Positions 1 to 12,759 are shown, counted from the stretch's first letter. The stretch is 64,000 nt of DNA from Buxus sempervirens (GCA_947561395.2 OX387190.1:30126858-30190857), one strand, 5' to 3'. Translations and numbers: made by a program. Notes: generated by a model from the letters alone, not told the origin.

Positions 1-971
1 CATCACACACATTAGGAAGACAAAGAAATGGCAGGTAATGAAGAGAAGGAAAAAATGCAGACAGCAAAGGCTGCAGAACCCCTCACATGATTAAAGAAAG
101 ACATTTAAGTAGAAGGCCAGCATTCACATCCAATGGAAAATGAAGGAACAGCGTGGAACATGGAGACAGGTCCCCCCATTCGGTTCCATACATATTCATA
201 CCTTCCTCATCACTTTCTCCATCCTCCTCCATGCGCATATCTGTCCATGGTAGTCTCAGGTTTCACGGTCTCGGACGAAAAGGAAGGTTTCAAAGAAATA
301 AATGATAGAAAGAGATGGAAAAGGTAAAGTCAAGATCCAGAAAGAAAGAGAAGATAGCAGATGTGGACCGACGGACGGAGAGAAGCAGCATTGCATGCCA
401 AACACGTTTAAGCCTACCAGGAATTTTGTCGTTCAACTGTCATCCTAAGCTCAGAATAATCAAATTTACAAAGAATACTCAAATTTACAAAGTGAGCAAT
501 GAGGAGCTTCAGCTTAAAGACTTAAAAATCATATCAATACTCCATAGAGCTTAGAGAAGAACATCTGCAGGGAAGCCTCAATGCCATTCTCTCACCTAAT
601 CTTCTCCTATATCTGTTAATAAAAGAACTACCCGAAAATCATAGTGACTAAACTAGGTTTTCAAGTGTGCGAAACAAAAGAGCTACTAAAGTTAGTAAAC
701 AACGGTAGGGGCAATGGCCCATCTACAATAATGTACTACGAAGCAACAACTCAGCTGATCCATCCAAACAGCAGCACAAGAGAGATACGAAGAAGAAAAC
801 ACAGAAAACTAAGAAACAAAGGAGTCCCTAACTAAAATCTCAAGGAGGAAGAAGAGAAGGGAGTTCTCAGCAGAATTTCCCATCTCCATTTGCCTGATGT
901 TGGGTTGTGCCTTGTTGGTGTTATCAGTGACAGCTGAAGCTGTGGAAAGTCATGGCTGATTGAGTTGTAAG
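1..971. other. 3' flank of the homeobox gene, no gene seen
   Basis: The stretch is AT-rich with only short ORFs and no recognisable protein. The part next to position 971 is presumably the 3' UTR and terminator of the minus-strand homeobox gene. A small direct repeat of about 18 bases lies near 461-495. Nothing else could be supported. Confidence 0.5.
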
Positions 972-1637
972 TTAGGGTTTCTTACCAAGGGTGTGCTTGT
1001 TGTTATGCATCCACACCTTGAGCACATGCCTCTTCACATTCGTCTCGTCACAAAACTGCTGCACGGCTGCCTCGTCGTGCTTCTGAATCCTCCATCCCAG
1101 TCTCTCCGCAAAAGCCAACATCTTGTCCTTCTGCTCCTGCGTGAACTTAGTTCTGAATCGCTTCTTTGATCCTCCACTAGGGTTTGACATGTCCTCTTGG
1201 TCCTCCCGGCTATGTGCCCCTCCTCCCCCTCCAGAAGTCGACGGCAACGCCAACGGTCGATGTTGCGGTGCCACATGGAGATACCCAGCTGGTGTACGAT
1301 AGTAAGGAGAGAATTGATGATGGAATCCCTCACCTTCGATCTCCTTCCGGTGGAAGTTGCGGTGGCAGTTGCAGGCAGCACATTTAAGCGCATCAAGACT
1401 TCCTTCTTCTCCAGCAGCCATGAACTCACCACATCCATCAACGGCGTGCCCACCGATGCTCACGGCGTGGTTCTTCAGACACTCTCTGTACCTGCTCATG
1501 GGTTTCCTCGCCAAGGATGCCGGTTCCCCTCCTGAGCTCGCCATTTTTGCTCTTGATGAGTTGCCGAGAGATTCGTAAGTCGCCGATACCGTTAATCCGA
1601 TCTCTTCTTCTTGCTCTTCGTGATCTTCGAATTCCAT
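972..1637 (-). CDS. Zinc-finger homeodomain (ZF-HD) transcription factor, ZHD1-4 type
   Basis: This is an intronless 221-aa protein. Residues about 48-100 form the plant ZF-HD dimerisation zinc finger, starting YRECLKNHA and containing the Cys/His set CGEF...[11 protein letters not shown]. Residues about 157-216 form the divergent homeodomain, from KKRFRTKF to [11 protein letters not shown]. Between them is a low-complexity linker with a Gly run. The acidic start ([12 protein letters not shown]) and the end LGKKP are typical of the ZHD1-4 branch, so the first ATG is accepted and the protein looks full length. Proteins of this family act in the nucleus, dimerise through the zinc finger and bind ATTA-core sites; roles in floral, vascular and stress programmes are known for relatives. 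The exact orthologue cannot be assigned without a tree. The stop TAA is at 972-974. No neighbour suggests a shared function. Confidence 0.95.
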   Translation of the reverse strand: MEFEDHEEQEEEIGLTVSATYESLGNSSRAKMASSGGEPASLARKPMSRYRECLKNHAVSIGGHAVDGCGEFMAAGEEGSLDALKCAACNCHRNFHRKEIEGEGFHHQFSPYYRTPAGYLHVAPQHRPLALPSTSGGGGGAHSREDQEDMSNPSGGSKKRFRTKFTQEQKDKMLAFAERLGWRIQKHDEAAVQQFCDETNVKRHVLKVWMHNNKHTLGKKP

Positions 1638-2300
1638 TTCTTATCCAACCAATAATTAATAAGAAGACGAATAAAAAGCAGCTGCAGCTTTACATCTCCG
1701 GTCAGCGAGTAGATCCACCACCCCCACCGGCGATGAAAACGTAAGTTTTTCCAAGTTTTAATTTTTTTTTTCCTTACAACTATTTTTTTTTCTTTTTTCA
1801 AATTGAGAAGAGAAGATAAGAGCAAGATGAGAGTGTGGACATCAATTCACCGTCTGCAAAAAAGCAAAGCCTTCCTTCAAAGCCTTTCATATACTTTCCG
1901 TTTCTGAAAGCTTTCTCCCTATCTCTCTAGTCCCTAACCATGTCCCCTGCCGGTCATTTTTAGTCTGACTCACCGGATATAGCCGGTACCTCCGAGGTAA
2001 AAGTCTGAAACTACGAGGGTAAAATAACGAGGGAATTACTGCATTCCGCGCAATAAAATGAAGAGAGGACGCATCAGATAACAGAGAGCAGAAAAAGAGG
2101 AAAAAACAAGGGAAAGAGGAGAGAGGGGAGAAGATAGCCAATGGGAAGAGTGTCGCGTCTGAGTCGAAATGAAAGGACGGAGGAATGGGCAAAGATGTTG
2201 CTCGGGATGTCACAGGAGCAGAAGAGCCTCTGCTTCCCCATTTCCGTACCAGAGACAAAACACAGATAAGAAAGCCCCTCCTAAAAGTAAAAGAAAGTGC
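1638..2300 (-). promoter_or_regulatory. Presumed promoter and 5' UTR of the ZF-HD gene
   Basis: This is the sequence upstream of the homeobox start codon on the minus strand. It holds T-rich tracts (1760-1800 on the plus strand) and a comparatively GC-rich block at 1890-2260. A 123-codon ORF crosses this block on the minus strand but resembles no protein and is biased by simple sequence. No TATA box was assigned with certainty, so the regulatory role is inferred from position. Confidence 0.35.
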
Positions 2301-4169
2301 TTTTTGTGACCAAAGCTGTTACATATGACTGCTTCCACAATAATTCCCCCAAGTGCTTGATATTAGGACTGGAAATTGGTTTGGTTGGGGTTGACATCAA
2401 CCGATGGTGACTATGGATCTAAGCCGAACCAAACCAAATTAAGAATAAATCATTAAAACTCAAAAACCAACGCATTTTATCCGGTGCCAAAATCCGGTGA
2501 TTCAGTGGAACCACCGGCTTGGATGTGTTTTGGGGTGTTGGCGCCCACCCACCCCCATAGGAATCCTTTTCACACGAGCACCATTGAGTGGAACTAGAGG
2601 AAACAGTCTCAAAAACCAAACAGAAAAACCAAACAGGATACATACGAGAGACAGGCTCATTTCATGATACCATCTATGAAACATACGGTTGCATGCTCAT
2701 GTCAATAGGGGGCTCAAACCCCAAAACATAATCCCAACTGCTATCATCGGCTATTTTTTTTTGGGTTAAAATCAAGTTGGGGGATAGGGGACCGGCACAT
2801 AACCGGGACTCACACACATCTTGATGAGGGTGGGAATCAATTCCATGACCTGTGTTATTACCAGTACAGTATTAATAATACACCAAGTTAAAATAAAACA
2901 AAATTAATTCAGGTTATAGAATTTAGAGCTAAAACTGAACCATTGACGGCCGATCGAGATTCGAATCAAACCAAATTTGATAGGGCTAAGGGTAGCGGAA
3001 GCAGCAAAAAAGGGGGTGGCAGGACAGAAGTGACGCCTGCCGGGGTTGTACTGTTTTCGTGCAGGTCTAAGTTGTTAGCTGGAACACGGGAAGTAATTGG
3101 GAAAAATTAAAGTGTCGGCATTTAAGGCAGCTGCCTACGTGCGAGCATCTCCGACATGGGGTGACGCTCTTTGGCGTCAACGTGCATTTAATATTTGCCC
3201 TGTCCGCTAAAGGAAAACCAAACCAAACCCATCTCCTTCTCTTTCACTCTGTATTTCAATTTTTCTTTTAAGGGAACTGCTTCTGAAACACCGCTACATA
3301 TGGCAAGGTTCCTTTCCTTTAAAAGTACGGAAAGGCTTGAAAGTGTCTTAAGTAATAACCTTCAACTTTGCTTCGTTTTTCACAGGGATTAAAATCACTG
3401 AGAAGATGAAGAAAGGTTATATAAACAGTAAAAGTCAAATCGCACCCACATCAGGCGTGAGAACCCCCCCAACTACGCTTCCTATTCTTAGCATTAGTGA
3501 CGCTATAATGCGAATCGTTATTAATAATACCTGATAATCACCGAAACGACTTTTACAGCTCTGTAATACATCTGAGAGTTAGTTTGCCATTTTAAACTTT
3601 AGCATCCCTCTCTTCCCCAAACTAACTATAAATTGGCTTGGGATTATTTGTTTCTATTCTCATTTTTGTTTACTTGAAGGTCAAGTGTTTTACAATTTTG
3701 GGAAGAGTTAATTAGATAACCCATATTATCTGGTCATGCTGCATTAAAAAATCCGAAAGTTTTAGTATGTCACTTGACTCCTTCAATTACTGCAACTTAC
3801 GGTTTCAACTACTTATTTTTAGTACAGATTTAATTTATATGTAATGTCCCGATTGTTACATCAATGGCTTTGTCTGCTTTTCGCCTGTCGGGCTTCACAG
3901 TTTTACTTTGGGTTTATCCCGGAAGGCCTTGTTTTTTGAGGGAGTTACAAGCTTACATATTGCTGCTGGAAGGATTGGGGCGTTACAATATATGTTCCTA
4001 TGATTTTCTTTTTTGGATTTGTTAATGACAAGGAGAATTTTTTTACTGAACATTATGATATTTATAAACATTAAATTAAGAAAAAAATAAAGTAATAAAT
4101 TAAAGTTTTGTTAGTATAATTTGAGATAATTGATTAACAAACATAGCATTTACACTAAACATCCAAACA
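2301..4169. other. Gene-poor intergenic DNA
   Basis: No coding region is recognised. AAACCAAACC-like stretches near 2370-2460 and 2965 (plus strand) resemble decayed MITE ends, but a whole element could not be delimited. The rest is AT-rich and unassigned. Confidence 0.4.
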
Positions 4170-4385
4170 TAACTCTTGGATTTACCCTGAAAGGTCTCGT
4201 TGAAAACCGACCCTAGGCGGGGCCTTAATTGGACCCACCTTAGAGGAGTAAACCCTTGCATACATGAACCCACCTGCAAGGCTCATGTATCGTTTATGTT
4301 AAAGAGCACCAGAAGTAGGTTTGAACCCAAGATATTTGAGTTTACCAACGGGGCAACCGTAGCGGGTTAAATTATTCTTTGTGCA
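4170..4385 (-). repeat. Possible SINE-like (tRNA-derived) remnant
   Basis: Read on the minus strand, the segment begins with a tRNA-like head. An A-box-like TTGCCCCGTTGG is followed about 30 bases later by GGGTTCAAACC, which fits the pol III B-box pattern GGTTCRANNC. The head is followed by a more GC-rich body than its surroundings (GGTGGGTCCAATTAAGGCC). No clear tail or target duplication was found, so this is only a candidate; it could also be a decayed MITE. Confidence 0.3.
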
Positions 4386-5491
4386 GTTTAATTAAGCAAT
4401 CTATTCTTATTTCTATTTAAATTAAAGTTGTTAAGCATACCGATAATTTGCCGTAAACTATTGTGATGATGATCGACTAACCTTCACTGATGAAGGATAG
4501 ATCTCAAGTTTCCTAGCCACATCCTAAAAAATGACTCTGAGTCATTTCCATCTTCTCTCTTTTTCAAGGGAGGAGAAGTGATTTCCATATTACCATATTT
4601 TATATGACACAAAAAGTTTCCTTATTAGCTTTCTCTTCAACCTTAAAAGCAGATGTTTGGGTATGTTTTGGTCATTTCAAATTCTTCGTCTTTACTCATC
4701 ACTATCTTCTTCTCCCTAAATCTCACAAAGCTCCAAAAATTTCTACTTAGCATATCCGTCAATGGAGTTGTCACCGGCTCCCTCTATTCCTCCTACGGTC
4801 AAACCTTTCACCTTGGAGCTAGCCATGGTCTCTCCATGTATGCAACTTGCAGATTTTTGCTTGGAATTTCCAGCAATGTAAACATCTGACCAGCTGAATT
4901 TCGAAATCACGGCAATCCACGCACGGCGGGAATCAATGGTCAACGTACTAAATCATCACAACCCATCGTTCGAGTCAACTGTCAAATTGCGGCAAGCCGT
5001 CGTTCAGCGCTCCATTTATGTCCTGATTTTTTCAGTGACGAGGAAAAAGATGGGGTTAAATTTCCGTTTGCGATTACTTTTTAATTTTACGAACATTTTA
5101 AGTTTCTTGACTAACTAAATTTTCATATTATGACTTCCACTATTTTATCCTATGTAAATGTCTTTAAGGATCATTATCAATCTTTTAAGTAACACGAATT
5201 TATACGACTCTATTGTCTTTGACTAAAAGATCCTTTTATTTTTTCGATATATTTTGTTGACTAAAAATAGTTTTTTTATATATAGCGAACGGATTTATTT
5301 TTCCATCCCTTACTAGTAAGTTAGTAGGATGACAATAGCCCATATTAAATGGGTAACATGTCTCCCTACCCCTAATGGGATTTGAAATCCACTGGTCCCT
5401 TCCACTGGAAGATCTGTTGGGGGGGACCAGCTGATATGGTCTCCCCTAATGGTTATGGTTAGGTAGGTGTAGGAAGGGAAAATTTTGAGAT
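4386..5491. other. Intergenic DNA with an unassigned short ORF
   Basis: A 66-codon ORF on the minus strand (4743-4943) lies in a more GC-rich patch, 4740-5000. It resembles no family I know and has no neighbouring exons, so it is not called a gene. The rest of the stretch shows nothing supportable. Confidence 0.3.
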
Positions 5492-5499
5492 TATAAAAT

Positions 5500-5680
5500 G
5501 GATTCACATCCTCTGCTGGGTGCCGAGCAGTGCTGGGCATCCAACATCCAATGGGATCTGGGCACGTCAGCACCAGCCCTGACACAAGCCACATTAAAAA
5601 TAATGTGGCACTGACTTGCCTGGATCCCATTGGATGCTGGATGCCAGCATTGCTGGGCACCCAGTAGAGGATGTGAATCC
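5500..5680. repeat. Fold-back MITE, copy A, with 8-bp target duplication
   Basis: This 181-bp element is one long inverted repeat. It begins GGATTCACATCCTCTGCTGG and ends with the near-exact reverse complement. The arms pair over most of their length around a central AATAATGTGGC / GCCACATT stem. Directly repeated TATAAAAT flanks it at 5492-5499 and 5681-5688, a perfect 8-bp target-site duplication of the kind hAT-superfamily transposases make. The TIR does not look like the usual hAT CAGGG start, so the superfamily is left open. It codes for nothing. Related copies lie at 56193-56385 and, in part, at 55446-55475. Confidence 0.85.
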
Positions 5681-6128
5681 TATAAAATATCACATGATAA
5701 AATCTCACAAAAGTGTGGACCCCGCTTAGAGATAAAATTATTTAAATAAAATAAATATAATTTTCTCTCTAAAATAGCTAATAAATTACTTGTGGGCCCA
5801 CAATCCATAAGATTTGTCATTTTTGTCTGTCTTTCATCAAGTTCGTCAAGGAAGACTGAAGACCAATTTGGGATTTAGTTATTTTAGCGCTCAAATCGAA
5901 GATTTTTTGAAGAAAAGAATAAGATGAATCACAGAGATATGTACCCACATACTTTTTTTTTTTTATAAATAAAAAACAATTTTATTTGTATTTACACATA
6001 AGACCCGTTTGATTTTTTTCAAATGTGAAATTTGTGTTTATAAATTTTTGGTACGTCCGATGGGACATTTTTGCCTCTCATCTCTTTTCTTTGACTTGTT
6101 GTGCTTGAAGTAAACAGTAAGGCATAAT

Positions 6129-6425
6129 TAGGGATAGGGATAGGGATGGGTTAGGGTTTAACTTAACCCTAACCAAAACCTAATCTATCAGAACATGATT
6201 TTTCCTATATATCACATATAAAAAAAATGATAGCAGTAAATATATTATTAATTCATATATTTTGCTTGAAAACTTTCATTTTAAGCATTTTATAGCACAA
6301 TCAAGTCAACCCCCCACCCACCTCGTTATTAACCTGATTGGGGCAAGTTAGGGTTTGGCATGGGTAAACCCTTATAGGGTGGGTTAGGATTTGCCAAAAC
6401 TCACCCCGAAGGTTGCCATCCCTAC
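6129..6425. repeat. Possible small hAT-like MITE with TAGGGATGG ends
   Basis: The left end carries repeated TAGGGA ending in TAGGGATGGG. The right end is GGTTGCCATCCCTA, whose reverse complement TAGGGATGGCAACC matches the left end for nine bases and resembles common plant hAT MITE termini. The inside holds TTAGGG/CCCTAA runs in both orientations that look telomere-like but are short and degenerate. No clean 8-bp duplication was found, because the left end is blurred by tandem copies of the terminal motif. Confidence 0.35.
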
Positions 6426-6793
6426 TAAGGATAATAATTTGGTTTTGCTTGATATATATATCGATTTCAAAATAAAATTATGGGTTTAGAATTTAGGTCG
6501 TTACTATATAACCGCCACTAAACTTCTTTAAAAGAAAGATTACTTTTTTAGGTATTCAACTTCATATCGATATATCAAACTTTCTAAATTAACGCATGTA
6601 CTCTTTGAAGTTATGGATTGTAGTTAATTAATTACTTATATTCTTATTTGTACTTGTTAATTTATCATATTACTCTTAAATGATGAAAGAATTTTATAAC
6701 CAATTGATAACTTCAAACATTTTTCTAATAGGTTTTTACATAATAACCCTCCATTGTTGTATTAAAATCAATGCATTTTGTTTGTTGTGTTGA

Positions 6794-6942
6794 GGAACTT
6801 TTTATATGTTTATAGCTTTTGGTCAGTTAAAAACACTTGTGTCAAAATAATTCAATGATTTTTTTTTTGGAACTTTTTATATGTTTATAGCTTTTGGTCA
6901 GTTAAAAACACTTGTGTCAAAATAATTCAATGATTTTTTTTT
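6794..6942. repeat. 75-bp direct tandem duplication
   Basis: Two adjacent copies (6794-6868 and 6869-6942) both start GGAACTTTTTATATG and end in a T run. They are essentially identical apart from the length of the T tract, so the duplication is recent. There is no coding content. Confidence 0.9.
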
Positions 6943-9900
6943 ATATATCATTTTCTTTCCTTTATTAAACTTTTAATTTGTCCAAAATTAAAATCCAGAT
7001 GATTACTTTTTAAAGGTCAATCTAGCGAAAATTGCAAGAGAAAAATAAAGAAGGTTTTGCAAAACATGTATGCTACGTAAATGACTTTTTTTTTTTTTTT
7101 CAAAAACCTTTTTTAGTTTTCTCTTTTATAATTATTACGTGCAGGTATATTGATAAATAAGTCAGGCACGGAATGTCCCGTTTCCCAAGTGCGTGGCCCA
7201 GTAGGCACCGGCTAACCGTGCCCTTGCAGTGCTGAGGGCCAGCCCGATAAACAACCGTAGGTGAATCTCTCTTTTATCTCCCCTCACTTGCCTCTTCGAC
7301 TTCCTCTTTCTCTCCCTAAGAAGTCTCTTGTTCTCTGAGATGCCCTTTTTAAGGAAGGACAGAGAAAGAGAGAGAATCCAAAAGAAAAAGAAGAAGAGAA
7401 AGAGAAACAGAAAAAGGGGAAGGACCAATCATCTGGAGAAGAGGAGACCGACCACTAAAAAAAAAGTTGGGACCATATTTAGGAGAATGACCCCCCTAAC
7501 TCTTTCTCATCTTTGTCTCTCTTCACAGATTATCATCTCCCTCTTTTCCAATCGCCACCAACCCCATTTCACCCATTGGAACTTTTCTCTTTCAATTCCT
7601 TTTTTCACAAGAATCTTAATTACTTTCATTCACCTCTCATCCTTTCACCGTATCCTCCTTCACCACTCAAACAAACTTTCTCACATAATTCATATGTTGA
7701 ATATTTTCTTGCCAGACGAAGAGAGGACATGGTCAATTGAAGCATGTTTTGTCGCATACAATTCTATAAAAAAAATTACCATGAAGGATTTAAACTCAGA
7801 AAATCAGTGCTATTTTTATTTATGAGGCCATGCTTATCATGTTCCAAACTTTGTTTTAATTATTTCTATAATTTACTTCGAAATTTTAGCTAATCAATTT
7901 TTTTCACAAGTGGATTTGTTGTCAGTACAAATTTTGTTGCTGCTAGACCGTTGCAATACAATTTTAGAGCATAACCTGGAGCGAAAGCAACCAAAATTGC
8001 CTGCCAATAACGCCAACTTTATACACTTTGATCTTAGAAGTTATATGGATTGGTTTCATAGTTGATTGTTGATACAGAATTTTAAATTCTTGAATTGGTG
8101 TTTACATTGGAGTAGCTCTTGCCCAAGCTTATAGATTTTTTTCCAACCGGCTGAACCCGAAGTGCATGCGCAAGCTTGTAAGAAAGCTGAGTTAGGAAAC
8201 TTCATAATTGTCAACCATAATCAAACCTTTATTGAACAGCAATTAACCCTTATAGAATGCGTTTTTTTATTTGTGCAAAATAATTGGAAGAAGTTAAAAA
8301 TAAAAAATATAAACTAAAAACATATGAGGTTAATGTTGCATTGCCTTGATATGAGTATTAACAAACTTAGCTCAATATAATTCCATCCTAACATGAGGCA
8401 AATTAATTAGAGTGATAATGTAAAAACTATCAAGAAGAAATATTATTTAGTTTAAAATTAAACCAACTTCATCTGTTCAAAAATTTTCTTCCTATACCTT
8501 TTTTCCGTATCTGTTTACCAATATTAACCTCAACCGATTTAATTACCAAAGAAAGACTATGAAATTAGTTAAAAAAAAATATTGAGTAGGTTCATTATTC
8601 CATTTTATTAATGCTATATACTAGGGGAGGCATTTGGATTACCGCGCGCTCGCTTACATGGATAATTACTTAATAACACGGAAGAATTTCAATGGAGAGA
8701 AATAGATGGTTTTAGTTTGAAAGTGAGAGAGAATAAAGAAGGTGGTTTCTAATAGCTGTTCAAAAGTCCGAAAGTACGGTGCATTGGGGTTGAAATCTTC
8801 TGAATGATGCCATGTCGGTTCAGCAGCATATGCATTCAAAAACATTAAATTGTTCAGCTCACAGTCCTCCTTTATTCTCCATTGAATTATGTTTACTAAC
8901 AATAGAAAGAGAGAAATGTTACTAATTTATGGTTTTCTGTGTTATTAATTTATGTCATAAGTTAGAGGGGCCAGTAGACTTTTCAAATGTTATTAATTGA
9001 CCATTCACTGCCCTCTCTAAAGCATCTTTCTGCAAATTCTCTTTACTAATTAACAAGTTTAGCTTCCGTAAAAGAGCTCGCACGAAAATATTCTGAGTGA
9101 ATCTTGTTCTCTTGTAACTCATGAACCCAATCCACTATCCATCTTAATGTTACAAAGCCTTCTGGAACTCATTGAGTGAAACCAGTTCTCCTCTCCTTAA
9201 TTTCCTTTCCCCAGTAAGACTTACTAATCATGGAATGTAATTCATGATGGAAAAAAGGACAGGTATCTTGAGGTGTGGCTAAAGAGGAGAGGAAATAGAA
9301 AGCCAATTCTCACATCTAATATTAATGCAAAGATTCCTATAGCTTATCTTGTTTAGAATCAAATAAGGATTTGAAGATGATGTTCAGATTAATCATTTCT
9401 CATATCCATTGTATTTTTTCATTTGTCAAAGGAACTTACGAAATTTTCTTTGAATTAATCGCATATATATATCACATTGGAAACTAAATTAAACATATCC
9501 ATTTCATATTACTATGGATTATAGCAGCCATTGAGCTTCTTTTTTTTCAATCTCCAAATATTTAAGGATCTCAATAAAAAAGATATAAAAATTTATGGCA
9601 AGTAACATTTGTCTTTGTATATGAGATCTGTCATGTAACATGCTGCCGCATATATAAAGGAGCATGTAGATGTTTTGCCAGGCATGTGTGATGCATCTCA
9701 TTGGATCCACTTGTCTTTAAAGCGTAACTTGAGATCAAATGTTCTTTTCAGATGATATTTTGTTACATTCTTTTTTTTCTTAATCAACTTTGATGATACT
9801 CGTGAAAATTCTTAAATGAAAAGGTTATTAAGATCCTATGGTCAAAATAAAGTAATTTTAAATCAAGATCATTAATTTGGTTAAAATGAGGTAATTCTAT

Positions 9901-10619
9901 TGCTGAATCAGTTTTGACTTCTTCATATATTCCCAAAATATTTTTAGAATTTTTGTTTTTCTGAAGACAAATTAACTAATGTCTTGAAAACAGATATTTC
10001 AATTGCAAGAAACCCTTTGATAATTAAATATTTGTTTTTCATATATTCAATTGCAAGAAACCCTTAAAATATCTAAGTATGGCTTAACATATATGAACCA
10101 AGTGGGAAGTTAGAAACATGGTAATTAAATCTGCTCTCCATGGAGGTTTCATGGCAAGCTATCAATGCTCACAACCCTTTTAAAATTTCATCAAAGTATA
10201 AGTCTTAGTAAGTTGAACGAAACAAAAATCATATTATAAATCAAATTCATTTCCATCAAACCATCATTTTTCCGAAATTATATTAGAAACTCATTTAGGG
10301 TTCCTTATTAAAGTAATTTCACTCAGAATATAAATTTTAAAAAGGGGTTATGCCGTGGCTCTTGGGACTTGGAAGGGAAGAACAGTCCAAATAAGGGGAA
10401 ACAGTAACGATTAACCAAGAACAGAAAATCTTGATCATTGACTCGCACTAATGGTTGCACTTTAACCTCCTGTCACGTCTTCACACCACTGAACCAATGA
10501 AGAAATCTGATGCGACGCCCTGACACGGTACGTCAGTCCCATCCCCACTCTCTCTCACTCCTGTTAGCTGGCGGGAAACCGCTGATGAAAGTGAGTGTAT
10601 TACGCTGGCACACGCAACA
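6943..10619. other. AT-rich intergenic DNA
   Basis: Several short ORFs occur, including a Lys/Arg-rich one at 7328-7825 that arises from a purine-rich tract. None resembles a protein family or shows exon structure. A poly-T tract lies at 7087-7100. No gene or element could be supported. Confidence 0.4.
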
Positions 10620-10815
10620 CTGTGCAGCTTCAGAAACCCTAACCGTACCCTAATCGTGTCAGTCTCCTCTGTGATCTCTCTCGTGATCTGACTACTTATG
10701 TCTTCGGCAGTTCTCCGAGATCCGTTTCTCAGTTCCGTTTGCGCCATGGCAGTTGATAATAACGGAAGTCTTGAGAGGGAGGGCGTAGAACATTGGAACG
10801 GACGTGGAGAGTGAC
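10620..10815 (+). other. Possible orphaned 5' end of a gene (5' UTR plus 38 codons)
   Basis: A locally GC-richer stretch reads on the plus strand like a plant 5' UTR. It has an AAACCCTAA telobox near 10638 and CT-rich sequence before an ATG in TTATGTC context at 10699. A 38-codon ORF starting MSSAVLRDPF follows and stops at 10815. No continuing exon was found downstream. It may be a captured or truncated gene start, a small peptide gene, or chance; the protein is not recognised. The 156-codon ORF on the opposite strand over the same bases (10481-10951) is judged a shadow. Confidence 0.25.
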
Positions 10816-12759
10816 AAGACGATAAAAGCGTCGGTCGACCGTGATTTATATTTCGATTTTTTGACAGCCTTAATGGCCCCAACATTGCTTTCACACGACA
10901 ACCATCAATCACGACCACAAATTTCTCGTATAAAAGTTTGAAAAAGGTCAATATTTAAGACAGAATTTTCTGTAATTTTATGCCTGTATTCTGAAGGTAC
11001 AGGGATGTTATGGTTGAATTGGAATCTTGATTTCTCTGAATATTGGAGATTAAAAGGAAAGATAATACTAAGGGCTGCTTTCGGCTCAATAGATTAGATT
11101 AGATAATGTCGGGGATTTCAAAGAATTGGAGAGAGACAGAAAGAGATCGAGCGTGCCTGACAATCCCACCACCACAACCACAGATGGTTTGGTTGAAAAA
11201 ACGCAGAAACATGAGTTCTTTTGCCACTAAACATCCACTCGTCATTATTGCTTTTTGTTTGTTACTTCTCATATGATATGATAGAGCTGCAATGAACCTT
11301 CCCATTTGTCGTTTAAGAGGATGCCCATCTGAAACCTCTCCGATTATAGTTCCTTAATGGATATCGATTCACTTAACAAAACATCACCGGCCCGGACCCT
11401 TAAGCTTGCTCATAATCAAATTAATTTCTCCGTTAAGCATTAATGGTTTAGCCTTTTGGCAGCCATTAGATAGCATAAGGCAGCTCTACAGCTCTCACAG
11501 CCAAACCATCAACCATTCCAGATACAGATAATCTTTGAATTTTTCACTGCCCCAGGGATTTTCACATGTTCCTGTGGAAGCTAATAGGATAATCTAGACC
11601 TTAGTTAGAAGCTAAATATGGGGCTAAATATGGATAACGCGCGAAGTGGCACCATCAATTTGAACCAAGAAAATAAATGGAAGTGGCTCCATATTCAACT
11701 TGAACATTATATACTTGAGAGGTAAACGAACTATTAACGCTTCTGCAATTTTTGGAGTTCACTTTGGCAATACTTGATCTGGTTCGAACCCCACCTTCCA
11801 ACGCTCAATCGGATTTTTGTCGGAAAACTACATGGACTGGTAAAATGTTCCAAAGGCTTGTGGAAATTTTTTTTTTGGTTTATTGGTGACTCAATGCATT
11901 TTTTTACAAGGATGTTTGAGCAAGCCACCAGGTAATTCTGTTTAACAAGAGTCTGATAGCTAGAATCTGTATCTATAAGCTGATCCTCGACCATTGATAT
12001 CTAAGAATAACAATATATGTGAAGGATCAGATAAAGAACCTTCTTTGCAGCAAAGGCTTTCGGCACCATATTGAAAGGAGGACCCAAGAGTTGTAGCTAG
12101 TTATATATCTCATAACGATCTCTAAACCTCAAGGCATAGACCACCATCAGAAATGAATGACCATGAAATTCTAGGCTTGGATAGCTCTATCTACAGTAAA
12201 TCTTCTAGCTTTGTTTTTTCTTTCTCAGAGTTTATTATACTCTTCAAATTATATCTTCAGTTATCAATTATCTTTCTATCTACGGACAGTACCACCCCCT
12301 CATGGTATAGTGGTACAAAGCTTCAGAATTTTTGAACAATCTCTCATACTCAGTGCTGATGGACATGAAAATCTGAAATCGAGGATATTAAGTGTAGTAT
12401 ATATGGTATGGATGGCTGTGCTATCTGTGGGTACGAAGGTATGTGAAAAGTAAAAAGATCCTTCATATTAGAATCAACAGCATATTCTGCTCCTCACCTA
12501 CCCATTGAAGATGTAGACATGTCCTCCTCGTTCATGAACTATATCTAATGATCTAAAATGATAAGATAAAGAAGTCTTATTCTCTACATCCATAATCTTC
12601 TTTCCCGTGTCCTTCCGCTAATAGTATCTATGAAGGCTCCATCCCCTATAACCACCATAATTTGTATCCTAGGTGGAATGATAAACTCCCTAGTAAATAG
12701 TGTATGAGGTGTGGACGATGACTTTCACCCCCTCCTTGTCCTCATGCCCCTCCTCTTCC
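10816..12759. other. Intergenic DNA, nothing recognised
   Basis: Only short, unrecognised ORFs occur. A string near 12300 (TGGTATAGTGGT) resembles a pol III A box but has no B box after it. Part of this stretch may belong to the hAT element whose coding fragment follows, but no terminal repeats were found. Confidence 0.35.

Noticed and set aside
1887-2258. 123-codon ORF upstream of the homeobox gene
   Set aside because: Low-complexity Phe/Ser/Pro content and a position in the likely promoter argue against a gene.
6130-6175. Interstitial telomere repeat
   Set aside because: The TTAGGG/CCCTAA words are too few and degenerate and lie within a MITE-like inverted structure.
7328-7825. 165-codon Lys/Arg-rich ORF on the plus strand
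   Set aside because: It is created by a purine-rich tract, lacks any family resemblance and changes composition abruptly halfway, so chance is more likely than a gene.
10481-10951. 156-codon ORF on the minus strand
   Set aside because: It resembles no protein, and the opposite strand looks like a 5' UTR with a start codon; it is probably a shadow.
12303-12316. tRNA gene or SINE A box (TGGTATAGTGGT)
   Set aside because: No B box or foldable cloverleaf follows at the proper distance.
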